A DNA stretch of 64,000 nucleotides from Holophagaceae bacterium (GTDB taxonomy: Bacteria; Acidobacteriota; Holophagae; Holophagales; Holophagaceae): NCBI GenBank assembly GCA_025363715.1, contig JANYLR010000052.1:36449-100448 (forward strand), read 5' to 3'. Positions 30,269 to 38,671 of this stretch are shown one piece after another. The notes beneath the pieces are model-generated. The model saw only the letters and a program-made list of their open reading frames with translations. It had not been told where the DNA came from and made no database searches. Each line of letters begins with the position of its first letter. Position 1 is the first letter of the stretch. Both the position numbers and the translations under genes were made by a program.

Positions 30269-30977
30269 CGAGCCCCTGGCCAGGGAGCGCCTGTCCCGGT
30301 TGCTGCAGGAAGTCGATTGCAGGGTAGTCGCCGAGCTCGGCGATGGCATGGCGCTGCTCCAGTGGCTGAAGCAGCCCCAGGAAGTGGATGTCATCTTCCT
30401 GGATATCGAGATGCCTGGCCCCAGCGGCATGGAGGTGCTGGCGGAAGTCCCGGCCTCTCCTCCCGTGGTCTTCGTCACGGCGCATTCCACCTATGCGGTG
30501 CGCGCCTTCGAGCTGGCCGCGGTGGACTACCTGCTGAAGCCGGTGTTCGAGGACCGGCTGGCCAAATGCCTCCAACGGCTGCGGGATCAGCTGATCCGCC
30601 CGCTCAACCCGACGGAGCTGAGATCGCTCCTGCCCCCGCCCTTGCGCTTCCCCATCCGGGCCGGGGATGGGGAGATCTTCATGGAGCTGGAGCTCATCAC
30701 CCATTTCGAGCTGGAAAATGAACGGGTCTGGGCCTGCCGGGGCCTGAACCGCTATCTGACCCGGTGGACCGTCCTGTCGGAGGTGGAGGAGGCCTTCCCC
30801 GAGGACGGCATGCTCCGGATCCAGCGCCACCTGCTGCTGCGACCCCGGATGGTCAAGGGCATCCGGTCCACCACGGTGGGGCGGATCAAGGTACTGATCG
30901 CTCCCAAGGTGGAGCTGCTGGTCAGCCGCGCCATGACGCCGCGAACAAGGGAATGTCTCCGGTCGGTCTCCTTCTGA
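30237..30977 (+). CDS. LytTR family response regulator
   Basis: This 246-residue protein has a receiver domain (DDEP near residue 10, phospho-acceptor D56 in FLDIEMPG, T and K in VTAHS and LLKP) followed by a C-terminal LytTR-type DNA-binding domain (IRAGDGEIFMELELITHFELEN, RCW-like ACRGLNRYLTRWTVLSEVEE, then a basic end). Its start overlaps the kinase gene by 32 bases, showing co-translation of the pair. Confidence 0.93.
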   Translation: MKRLNALVVDDEPLARERLSRLLQEVDCRVVAELGDGMALLQWLKQPQEVDVIFLDIEMPGPSGMEVLAEVPASPPVVFVTAHSTYAVRAFELAAVDYLLKPVFEDRLAKCLQRLRDQLIRPLNPTELRSLLPPPLRFPIRAGDGEIFMELELITHFELENERVWACRGLNRYLTRWTVLSEVEEAFPEDGMLRIQRHLLLRPRMVKGIRSTTVGRIKVLIAPKVELLVSRAMTPRTRECLRSVSF

Positions 30978-31137
30978 GGGGTCGCTGCGACTCTGGGCTC
31001 CCGTTCGGCGGTAAAAACAGCACGGTTCGGCGGAATTCCAATCCGAGCCTTCGCGCGGGAACTATGTTCGTCGAAGGGTCTCTTGAGATGGTCCATGCCC
31101 TGTTTGCCCTTGAGGCCTTGAGATTCAGGAGTTTCCA

Positions 31138-32418
31138 ATGGGTGCAGATCGCCTAGGCCATGCTTCCCAGTCCCTTGACCCCCTTTCTCCCACCCGGCAC
31201 TTCGGGCAGTGGAAATCGACTTATCTCAGTGATTTCAGGTACCTGGAGACCTTGGCAGTGATCAAAAACGTTTCGGAAAAAAGGCACCTCGAAGAAACAA
31301 GCAAGCGCCTCTCCACCGCGCTCGATCAAGTCATGGAGGTCATCGCCATCCTGGACGCCGGAAATGGCTCCATCCTTTATTCGAACACCACCTTTTCACA
31401 GGTGTTTGGGAACCCCAGTCCCGCTGCCTCGAAGCAAATATTCACGGATCTGTTCGAGTGCCGGATTCTGACTACCGCTCTGGAGCAGGCGCGCCTGGGC
31501 GAGGCCTGGACCGGCCGCTCTTCCTTGAAGACCCACGCCGGTAAGCGAATCACGTTCGAAGGGACCGTCTCCCCGGTGCGCACTGCCGAAGGCGTGGTTG
31601 AATCCCTGGTGGTACGGCTGAGGGACATCACCCTGGAAGTCGAAAAGGATGCCCATCTCCGCCAGGCCCAAAAGATGGATGCCCTTGGGGCCCTGGCCGG
31701 AGGCATGGCCCACGACTTCAACAACCTCATCGGGGCCATCCTCAACGCGGCCGAACTCATTGAAATGGACATCCCGTCGGATAGTCCCCTGCATAAATCG
31801 CTGGGGATCATCCAGCAGGTGGGCGGCCGGGCCCGGGATCTGAGCTCCCAGATCCTCAACTTCAGTCGCCGCTCGGATGACGATTGGACTCCGTTCGACC
31901 TCACAGGCCTTGCTATCGAGGTGATCAGCGTCCTCCAGACCATGCTCCCGAAGAACGTGGAATTGCGCACGTATCTGGCCAAGGGGATCAGGATCCTCGG
32001 CAACCCTTCCCAGCTCCATCAAGTAATCATGAACCTGGGCATCAACGCCAGCCAGGCCATGCAACCAGGGGGAGGGGTGCTTTCCATTCGACTCCAGCCG
32101 TTGGGTGCCGGGCGGAGGATGGGCGACCAGCCCTTTCCTGAGCCCTGCGTCCTGCTCAGCATCGAGGACACGGGCTGCGGCATGGATCAGCCCACGCTGG
32201 AACGGATCTTCGAGCCCTTCTTCACCACCAAGGCTATGGGCCACGGGACCGGGCTCGGCCTGTCGGTGGTGTACGGCATCGTTCAGGGGCACGGCGGGAA
32301 CCTGCAGGTCATCAGCGAGCCCGGCAAGGGCAGTTCCTTCCACATCCGCCTGCCCGTCCTGCAGGAAACCCCCAAGGGGCTGGACGAAACATCCACCGAG
32401 TCGCGCCTCAACCATTAA
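31138..32418 (+). CDS. PAS-domain sensor histidine kinase (NtrB-like)
   Basis: This 426-residue protein has CAGGAG 6 bases before the ATG. There are no membrane spans. A PAS domain (about 58-175) is followed by the dimerisation helix with GGMAHDFNNLIGAILN (H192) and an ATPase domain with NLGINASQAM, SIEDTGCGMD and GTGLGLSVVYGIVQGHGG. It lacks an attached receiver, so its regulator is encoded elsewhere. It is followed by a hairpin terminator. Confidence 0.92.
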   Translation: MGADRLGHASQSLDPLSPTRHFGQWKSTYLSDFRYLETLAVIKNVSEKRHLEETSKRLSTALDQVMEVIAILDAGNGSILYSNTTFSQVFGNPSPAASKQIFTDLFECRILTTALEQARLGEAWTGRSSLKTHAGKRITFEGTVSPVRTAEGVVESLVVRLRDITLEVEKDAHLRQAQKMDALGALAGGMAHDFNNLIGAILNAAELIEMDIPSDSPLHKSLGIIQQVGGRARDLSSQILNFSRRSDDDWTPFDLTGLAIEVISVLQTMLPKNVELRTYLAKGIRILGNPSQLHQVIMNLGINASQAMQPGGGVLSIRLQPLGAGRRMGDQPFPEPCVLLSIEDTGCGMDQPTLERIFEPFFTTKAMGHGTGLGLSVVYGIVQGHGGNLQVISEPGKGSSFHIRLPVLQETPKGLDETSTESRLNH

Positions 32419-32420
32419 GA

Positions 32421-32464
32421 GGTTGTAACAAAACCCGACGATGCCGCGGGGTTTTGTTACGACC
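32421..32464 (+). terminator. Hairpin terminator after the PAS kinase
   Basis: GGTTGTAACAAAACCC (32421-32436) pairs with GGGTTTTGTTACGACC (32449-32464) with a single G-T mismatch and a short loop. It starts 2 bases after the kinase stop. There is no long T run, but the AT-rich stem suits termination for both converging genes. Confidence 0.7.
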
Positions 32465-32484
32465 TCCCAGGTGGGACTCAGACC

Positions 32485-33717
32485 CTAAAGCCCCAACCCC
32501 CGTGGCAGCCGTGGGCTCGAAATCAGCTCTAAGAACAGGGTCCAGCGCCGAGCGGGATCGTCCAAGGTACCGCCCTGGGCCTCGACCCAGGTCCGGACGA
32601 GCTGTTCTCCCAGGTTGTAGTTGATGACGTAGCTGCGATAGGTATCGATGAAGCGAAGGCGCTGGGCGGCCTGGGCCTCGGTGCGCAGGGAATACTTCAC
32701 GAGGAAAGCCTCGGCCCGGGCACGGTCCAGGTGGCCGTCCAGGTAGCCGCGAGCGGCTTCATTATCAGCGAAGGCCAACAGCTTCAGCTCAGCTTGAACC
32801 CGGGCCCAGCATTGGGCGTCGGCTGGATCGAGGCCTGCCAAGGGAAAGAGCACGTCACGCTCGAAGGCCAGCCGCTCCTCGCCGGGGAAGGCCACCTCGA
32901 TGCCAAAGTTGGCGGTCCCCTCGGCAATGAGGGACTGGGGGGAGAACAGCGGATAGACCGTGAACTCCAGCCAGCCCTTGCCTGTCGGCGGGGCCTGGGC
33001 GAAGCGCTGCTCCAGCAGGGCATTGTAGACGTGGTGCCCCGGGTAGCCTTCATGGGCGGCCAGATCCAGGGCCCGATCGATGGCGATGGGCAGGTCCAGG
33101 TTCACCTGGATCACCGAATGCCCGCCGCCCTGGTACCAGTTGTAGGCGGACCAGGCCTTGCCCGTGACGTACTCCACGCGGAAGTGGTCCGACTCCGGCA
33201 GCACAGCGTGTTTGCGGGTGCGGTCGCGGGCCTCCGCGATGGCCGCCTGGAAGACCTCGTCCACGCGCAGGGTGGGCACCAGGATGCGCTCCCGCATGCC
33301 CTGGTAGCGCTCCTGCACGGAGCCAGGCCCCTCGAGCAGGTGGTCCAGCCGGCCCAGGGCCGCCTCGAAGGTGGCCTCGATTGTCACGGTTGGCCGCACC
33401 TGGTAGAGGGCTTCAGCCTCGTCGTCGAAGCTGAACCGGTGCCCCTCCAGCCGGGCCAGGTGGGCGTCCACGGCTCCGAGCTGACCCAGCAGATAGTCCT
33501 TTCGCAGGGTCTCGTCGGGGAGTGGTTCCGAGACGGCCACACCCTCCAGGATTCTTCCCGTCTCCGCCCGCAGCTCGGCCAGAGGGCGCGGTGCCCCGGC
33601 ATCAGCCACCTGCTTCCAGGCCTTCGGACCGTAGTAAGCATCCACGAAATTGCCATCGTGGCGGCCCACCGCCAGCACCAGGTTCACGTAGTCAGAAGCC
33701 CATTCGGAAAGCGCCAT
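32485..33717 (-). CDS. DUF885-like zinc metallopeptidase
   Basis: This 410-residue protein carries the family motif AHEGYPGHHVYNALLE (HE-x4-HH) and, further on, LIAEGTANFGIEVAF with a Glu that would serve as third ligand. No signal peptide is seen, so it is cytoplasmic. DUF885 proteins are gluzincin-like peptidases, most of unknown substrate. The ATG at 33717 lies 11 bases after GAGGAG; a GTG 12 bases earlier is less likely because it abuts that site. It is transcribed alone. Confidence 0.85.
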   Translation of the reverse strand: MALSEWASDYVNLVLAVGRHDGNFVDAYYGPKAWKQVADAGAPRPLAELRAETGRILEGVAVSEPLPDETLRKDYLLGQLGAVDAHLARLEGHRFSFDDEAEALYQVRPTVTIEATFEAALGRLDHLLEGPGSVQERYQGMRERILVPTLRVDEVFQAAIAEARDRTRKHAVLPESDHFRVEYVTGKAWSAYNWYQGGGHSVIQVNLDLPIAIDRALDLAAHEGYPGHHVYNALLEQRFAQAPPTGKGWLEFTVYPLFSPQSLIAEGTANFGIEVAFPGEERLAFERDVLFPLAGLDPADAQCWARVQAELKLLAFADNEAARGYLDGHLDRARAEAFLVKYSLRTEAQAAQRLRFIDTYRSYVINYNLGEQLVRTWVEAQGGTLDDPARRWTLFLELISSPRLPRGLGL

Positions 33718-33830
33718 ATCGGTTCCCACTCCTCATCCATGGAATGTACACAGGTTGGCCCGGGAGCCCACAACTTCCTGGCGTCCCTCCGGAAAACCCC
33801 GCTTAAAATGTGAACCCACCAGGAGCAGCC

Positions 33831-34433
33831 ATGGCCGAAGCCCTCGACAATATCCAGGACGATGTGCAGGACCATGCGGCAGAGAGCCGGTTCAACGGGT
33901 ACATCGCCCTCTTCGTGGCGGTGGTGGCCACCTTCATGGCGCTGTGCAACGTGAAGGACGGGAACGTCGTCCAGGCCATGCAGCAGTCCCAAGCCAAGGC
34001 CATCGATCAGTGGGCCTACTACCAGAGCAAGAGCACCAAGCAGCACATTGCCGAGAACACCGCCGATATGCTGAAGGTGCAGCTGGAGATGAACCCCAGC
34101 CTGAAGCCCGAAGTCCGCGCCAAGGTGGAGGCCAAGATCACGGCCCAGGAGGCCGCGGCCAAGAAGTACGAAAAGGAGAAGGAGCAGATCAAGACCGTGG
34201 CGGAAGCGGCAGCCAAGGACTATGACGCCATGAACATCCACGACGACCAGTTCGACTTGGCGGAAGCCTGCCTGAGCGTGGCGGTGGCCCTGGCGGGCGT
34301 CACGGTGCTGACGAAGAAGAAGTGGCTCTTCGGCGTGGCGGGCACCTTCGCCGGCATCGGCTTCCTATACGGCCTAGCGGGGTTCTTCAAATGGAACCTC
34401 CACTCGGACTTCATGGCCCGGCTCCTGGGCTGA
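33831..34433 (+). CDS. DUF4337 domain membrane protein
   Basis: The ATG at 33831 has AGGAG 5 bases upstream and gives 200 residues. A transmembrane helix (FNGYIALFVAVVATFMALCNV) is followed by a long charged coiled-coil (about 60-140, with QSKSTKQHIAENTADMLK) and two more helices at the end. This is the DUF4337 layout. The function is not known. A hairpin lies just after its stop, before the ABC exporter. Confidence 0.85.
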   Translation: MAEALDNIQDDVQDHAAESRFNGYIALFVAVVATFMALCNVKDGNVVQAMQQSQAKAIDQWAYYQSKSTKQHIAENTADMLKVQLEMNPSLKPEVRAKVEAKITAQEAAAKKYEKEKEQIKTVAEAAAKDYDAMNIHDDQFDLAEACLSVAVALAGVTVLTKKKWLFGVAGTFAGIGFLYGLAGFFKWNLHSDFMARLLG

Positions 34434-34460
34434 GGGCGCCAAAAAACCAGACGCTGCCGC

Positions 34461-34488
34461 CGGGGGTGTTCGACGCTCGAAGCCCCCG
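34461..34488 (+). terminator. GC-rich hairpin after the DUF4337 gene
   Basis: CGGGGG-TG-TTCGA pairs with TCGAA-G-CCCCCG around a CGC loop. It starts 28 bases after the DUF4337 stop. No T run follows, so termination is likely only partial. Confidence 0.4.
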
Positions 34489-34553
34489 AAACGAAGACAC
34501 TGCTTCCGGCGTCTCATGGAGCGGGCCATGCTGGACTCTGACCCGGCGGAGCC

Positions 34554-36383
34554 ATGACCAAGCCCCAACCCCAACCCAAGCCCAAAGTGGACACGGCCCG
34601 CGCCTGGCGGGAGGCCCAGGCCCTCCTGCGACAGCACCGGGGCTCGCTGGCACTGGGCCTTGGGTTGATGCTCATCAGCCGCCTGGCGGGGCTGGTGCTG
34701 CCGGCCAGCACCAAGTACCTCATCGATGAAGTCATCGCCAAGCACAACGGCCACCTCCTGATGCCCCTGGCCTTCGGCGCCGGGGCCGCCACCCTGCTCC
34801 AGGCCATCACCAGCTACGCCAACTCCCAGGTGGTGAGTGTGGCGGCCCAGCGGGCCATCATGGCCATGCGCCAACGGGTGCAGGACCACATTCTCCGCCT
34901 ACCCATCCGCTACTTCGACAGCACCAAGAGCGGCGTGGTCATCGCCCGGGTGATGAACGATGCGGAAGGCGTGCGCAACCTCGTGGGCACCGGGATCATC
35001 CAGCTGGTGGGGGGCACCCTCACGGCGGTGATCTCCCTGGCCGTGCTGTTCTGGATCAACTGGAAGCTCACGCTCGCCACAGTTCTCTTCCTGTCCGTCT
35101 TCGGCGGGGCCATGGCCCTGGCCTTCCGGAAGCTGCGCCCCCTCTTCCGCAAGCGCAGCGAGATCACCGCCGAGATCACGGGCCGGCTCACGGAATCCGT
35201 GGGAGGCATCCGCATCCTCAAGGTCTACGTGGCCGAGGACCGGGAGCGCCGCATCTTCGCCGAAGGCACGGACCGCCTTTTCAAGAACATCGCGGGCACC
35301 CTCACCGGCACTAGCGCCATCACCGCCTTCGGCACTGCCATCGTGGGCGTGCTGGGCGTGCTCATCATGATCATCGGCGGCCGGGCCATCCTCAGCGGGG
35401 CCATGACCCTGGGCGACCTCATCATGTATACGTTCTTCGTGGGCCTCATGGCGGCGCCGGTGGTGCAGATCGCCAACATCGGCACCCAGGTGAGCGAGGC
35501 CTTCGCGGGACTGGACCGCATCCGCGAGATCCTCGACATGCCCACCGAAGACCAGGAGGACGCCAGGCGGGAGCCCCTGCCCGCCCTGGAGGGCAGTGTG
35601 GCCTTTCGGAACGTGCACTTCGGCTACGAGGCCGATACGCCGGTGCTGAAGGGCGTGTCCTTCGAAGTGCCCGCCGGCAGCACCGTGGCCCTGGTGGGCT
35701 CCAGCGGGTCCGGCAAGAGCACGATCATCTCCCTGGTGATGGCCTTCAACCATCCCCAGCAGGGTCAGATCCTCGTGGACGGCAAGAACGTGGAGTCTCT
35801 GCGGCTGCGGGAGTATCGCGCCAAGCTGGGCGTGGTCATGCAGGACAACTTCCTCTTCGATGGCACCGTGGCCGACAACATCGGCTTCGCCAAGCCGGGT
35901 GCCACCCGGGTTGAGATCGAGACCGTGGGCCGCATCGCCCATGTCCACGAGTTCGTGGACCGCTTCGAGCAGGGCTGGGACACCGTGGTGGGCGAGCGGG
36001 GCGTCAAGCTCTCCGGCGGCCAGCGCCAGCGGGTGGCCATCGCCCGGGCCATCCTGGCGGATCCCCGCATCCTGCTGCTGGACGAGGCCACCTCCAGCCT
36101 CGATAGCGAAAGCGAGGCCCTCATCCGAGACGGCCTACGCCGGCTGCGGGCCGGCCGCACCACCTTCGTCATCGCCCACCGGCTCAGCACCATTGAAAGC
36201 GCCGACCAGATCCTGGTGGTGGAACAAGGCGAGATCGTCGAGCGGGGCAGGCATCGGGAGTTGCTGGCCCTGGACGGCCGCTACAAGCAGCTCTACGACC
36301 GCCAGCATGGGGTGGAGATCGACCAGTTCATCAATCCGGGGGAGGATTTCACGGTTCCGCAGGCCCAGGAGGAACGGGCCTGA
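34554..36383 (+). CDS. ABC exporter, fused permease-ATPase (MsbA/LmrA type)
   Basis: This 609-residue half-transporter has a type IV exporter membrane domain with six helices (about 20-330) and an ATPase domain with Walker A ALVGSSGSGKSTI, Q-loop VMQDNFLFDGTVADNI, signature LSGGQRQR, Walker B ILLLDEATSSLD and the H-loop IAHRLST. It would act as a homodimer exporting a lipid, drug or peptide. It is about 6 kb from the LanB gene and separated by unrelated genes, so a role in peptide export is not supported by position. The binding site is a modest GCGGAG. Confidence 0.93.
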   Translation: MTKPQPQPKPKVDTARAWREAQALLRQHRGSLALGLGLMLISRLAGLVLPASTKYLIDEVIAKHNGHLLMPLAFGAGAATLLQAITSYANSQVVSVAAQRAIMAMRQRVQDHILRLPIRYFDSTKSGVVIARVMNDAEGVRNLVGTGIIQLVGGTLTAVISLAVLFWINWKLTLATVLFLSVFGGAMALAFRKLRPLFRKRSEITAEITGRLTESVGGIRILKVYVAEDRERRIFAEGTDRLFKNIAGTLTGTSAITAFGTAIVGVLGVLIMIIGGRAILSGAMTLGDLIMYTFFVGLMAAPVVQIANIGTQVSEAFAGLDRIREILDMPTEDQEDARREPLPALEGSVAFRNVHFGYEADTPVLKGVSFEVPAGSTVALVGSSGSGKSTIISLVMAFNHPQQGQILVDGKNVESLRLREYRAKLGVVMQDNFLFDGTVADNIGFAKPGATRVEIETVGRIAHVHEFVDRFEQGWDTVVGERGVKLSGGQRQRVAIARAILADPRILLLDEATSSLDSESEALIRDGLRRLRAGRTTFVIAHRLSTIESADQILVVEQGEIVERGRHRELLALDGRYKQLYDRQHGVEIDQFINPGEDFTVPQAQEERA

Positions 36384-36407
36384 GGGCGACTCTGCGAGGG
36401 TGCAGGG

Positions 36408-37088
36408 CTACCGGACCAGGCTCGCCCCGTCCATCCGCTCAGAGACCTCCATGGCCAGACTCACCAGGCTCGAGACGAAGGCCGCGAATTGCTGCTCTTC
36501 CGGCTGCCAGTGCCGCCGCGGTCCCGTGTGCTCGAGGCAGACGACACCGACCAACCGGTCGCCGTTCTTGATGGGCACATCGAGCATGGAGGAGATGCTC
36601 AGAGGGGTGAGGTAACCCTCGGCGAACTCCCGGGTGCGGGGGTCCGATAGCGCATCGTCAGCAGCGATGACACGGCCTCGTTCGATCTCCGCGAAATAGT
36701 CGGGATAGTTGCTGGCGATCAGGCGGGCACCCTCGCCATGGAGGCTTTCGCGACCATCGAAGATGCAGGCGCAACTGAGGGTTCTGCGGGTCTCATCGAA
36801 CAACCAGATACTGACCCGCTGCACCTCGACCGAAAGGGCCGCCATGCGGGTGATGTCCCGCAGGGCCTCCGGCAGATTCCCTGAAACCAGGGACTGCTGG
36901 CGAGTGAGCAGCATCATCGCCATGAGCAGACGATTCAGGAATGCCTCCTTGTGCCGCAGCCACTGGTTCTCGAGAATCAGCTCTCCGACGGAATAGTCGC
37001 CGGGCTGGCGGTGGTCAATCTGGGTTTCATTGGCCTGACCGGAATGGCTTTGCACAGGTGCCTCTGAATGCGAAGGTCTATTTTGCAT
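36408..37088 (-). CDS. GAF domain protein
   Basis: This 226-residue soluble protein has a single GAF domain (about 60-215): VQRVSIWLFDETRRTLSCAC, SSMLDVPIKNGDRLVGVVCLEHTGPRR and FAAFVSSLVSLAMEV. There is no output domain, so it is probably a free sensor or a partner of a kinase elsewhere. GGAGG lies 3 bases before the ATG. It is the last gene of the minus-strand series, 110 bases after phosphofructokinase. Confidence 0.87.
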   Translation of the reverse strand: MQNRPSHSEAPVQSHSGQANETQIDHRQPGDYSVGELILENQWLRHKEAFLNRLLMAMMLLTRQQSLVSGNLPEALRDITRMAALSVEVQRVSIWLFDETRRTLSCACIFDGRESLHGEGARLIASNYPDYFAEIERGRVIAADDALSDPRTREFAEGYLTPLSISSMLDVPIKNGDRLVGVVCLEHTGPRRHWQPEEQQFAAFVSSLVSLAMEVSERMDGASLVR

Positions 37089-37198
37089 GACCTCCGCATC
37101 AAGAATGCGTGGCGCCCGTCACGTTTCGGAACCGGGGGTCCAGACCAGGCCTCCATTCAAGGCGAAGGCCGTGGGCGTTGTGCCTTCCCCGGCCTCGG

Positions 37199-38308
37199 CT
37201 AGTCTCCGAAACAGATCCCCAGATCCCGCCCGGTCTGCAGGGTGTCGCAATCCAGGGGCACGGCCTTCATGCGGCCCGCGACCTCGTCGAGGGGCACGTA
37301 GTTCACGTTGGGCAGGGCCAGGGCCACCATGACGCCGCTCTGGCCCTCCTCCAGGGCCCGCACGGCGGCGGCCCCGAAGCGCAAGGCAGCCAGGCGGTCG
37401 AAGCTGGTGGGGCTGCCGCCCCGCAGCAGGTGGCCCAGCACCACGGTCCGCGCGTCCTTGCCCGTGATGTCCTGGAGCGATCGGGCCACCCACTCGCCGA
37501 TGCCGCCCAATCGCTCCACTTGGCCGATGCCGGCCTGCTCAAGGACCGCGCGCTGGCCCTCGGCCGGTTGCGCGCCCTCGGCCACCACAACCAGAGAGTA
37601 CATGCGGCCCACCTGGTCCCGGGCCCGGATCTTGGCGGCGACCTTCTCCAGATCAAAGGGGATCTCGGGAATGAGGATGGCGTGGGCGCTGCCCGCGATA
37701 CCCGAATGCAGCGCGATCCAGCCCGCGTAGCGGCCCATCATCTCCACCACGATCACCCGCTGGTGGCTTTCCGCGGTGCTGTGGAGGCGGTCCAGGCATT
37801 CGGTGGCAAAGCTCACCGCCGTATCGAAGCCGAAGGTGGTGTAGGTCTTGTCGAGATCGTTATCGATGGTCTTGGGCACACCCACGACGCGGAGTCCCTT
37901 CTGGTGGAGGGCGTTGGCAATGGTGAGGGAGCCGTCTCCGCCGATGCATACCAGGGCATCCAGCTCCTTGCGGGCGAAGGTGTCGAGGATCTCGTCCGTG
38001 CGGTCCACTTCCTTCACCGTTCCATCCGCCATCTTCATGGGGAAGCAGAGGGGATTGCCCTTGTTGGTGGTGCCCAGGATCGTGCCGCCCAGGTGGCCGA
38101 TGCCCCGCACCCGATCCCGGGTGAGCTTGAACACGCCGCCTTCGGGATAGCGCTCCGGGAACAGGATGCCGTTGTAGCCCTCGCGGATCCCGTAGCATTC
38201 CCAGTCGCGGTCCGAAGCCGCGATGACCACGGCGCGGATGACGGCGTTGAGGCCAGGGGCGTCCCCGCCCCCGGTGGAGATGGCAATGCGTCGGATCCGG
38301 CTGGACAT
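37199..38308 (-). CDS. pfkA: 6-phosphofructokinase
   Basis: The ATG at 38308 has AGGAAG 9 bases upstream and gives 369 residues. ISTGGGDAPGLNA binds the nucleotide, CIGGDGSLTIAN (123-127 GGDGS) predicts ATP rather than pyrophosphate use, and VPKTIDNDLD holds the catalytic TIDND motif but with Lys where E. coli PfkA has Gly. The Gly/Lys pair marks a distinct long-chain PFK clade, so the phosphoryl donor should be tested. It makes fructose-1,6-bisphosphate. Its place after the glucosamine operon suits use of the fructose-6-phosphate made by NagB. Confidence 0.93.
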   Translation of the reverse strand: MSSRIRRIAISTGGGDAPGLNAVIRAVVIAASDRDWECYGIREGYNGILFPERYPEGGVFKLTRDRVRGIGHLGGTILGTTNKGNPLCFPMKMADGTVKEVDRTDEILDTFARKELDALVCIGGDGSLTIANALHQKGLRVVGVPKTIDNDLDKTYTTFGFDTAVSFATECLDRLHSTAESHQRVIVVEMMGRYAGWIALHSGIAGSAHAILIPEIPFDLEKVAAKIRARDQVGRMYSLVVVAEGAQPAEGQRAVLEQAGIGQVERLGGIGEWVARSLQDITGKDARTVVLGHLLRGGSPTSFDRLAALRFGAAAVRALEEGQSGVMVALALPNVNYVPLDEVAGRMKAVPLDCDTLQTGRDLGICFGD

Positions 38309-38671
38309 GGGAGCACTTCCTGGTGGGATGAAGGGAAGCATGGTGAGGGTGGGCCTGACGAGGAGGCGCCGGAGCAGCTTCCCTACCCATCGTCATGAGG
38401 TGGGTTGTTGGGTAATTCTGGCGTGCCCCGATGGGCCCGGGCCACTTCACAGGAGCGGGTCGAGGGTCCGCTCCGTGGCTGGCGGAGTTCCCGGGAGTGC
38501 GCTGCCACAGGGGAGATGAGGGCAAGGAACAGGAGGGGCGGCATGATGTGTGACAGGGGCTCCGCGGGATGGCCTCTCGATCGCACCACCATCGGCTCCC
38601 TCACGACCACCTGGATCTGCCGGATTTGAGGCCATCCAGCCCAACCAGCGCTGGGGCCGTGGATCCCGGCC
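38309..38671. other. Intergenic region upstream of phosphofructokinase
   Basis: This stretch of about 363 bases separates the PIG-L gene end from pfkA. A minus-strand frame at 38383-38544 would encode 53 residues with a signal-like start (MPPLLFLALISPVAAHS), but its nearest GGAG is about 15 bases away, so I do not call it. The region probably holds the pfkA promoter; no clear hairpin is seen. Confidence 0.5.

Noticed and set aside
34554..36383. ABC exporter as the transporter of a LanB product
   Set aside because: It lacks a peptidase C39 domain, lies about 6 kb from lanB and is separated by several unrelated genes.
38383..38544. Possible 53-residue exported peptide upstream of phosphofructokinase
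   Set aside because: A signal-like start is present, but no properly spaced ribosome binding site and no family resemblance.
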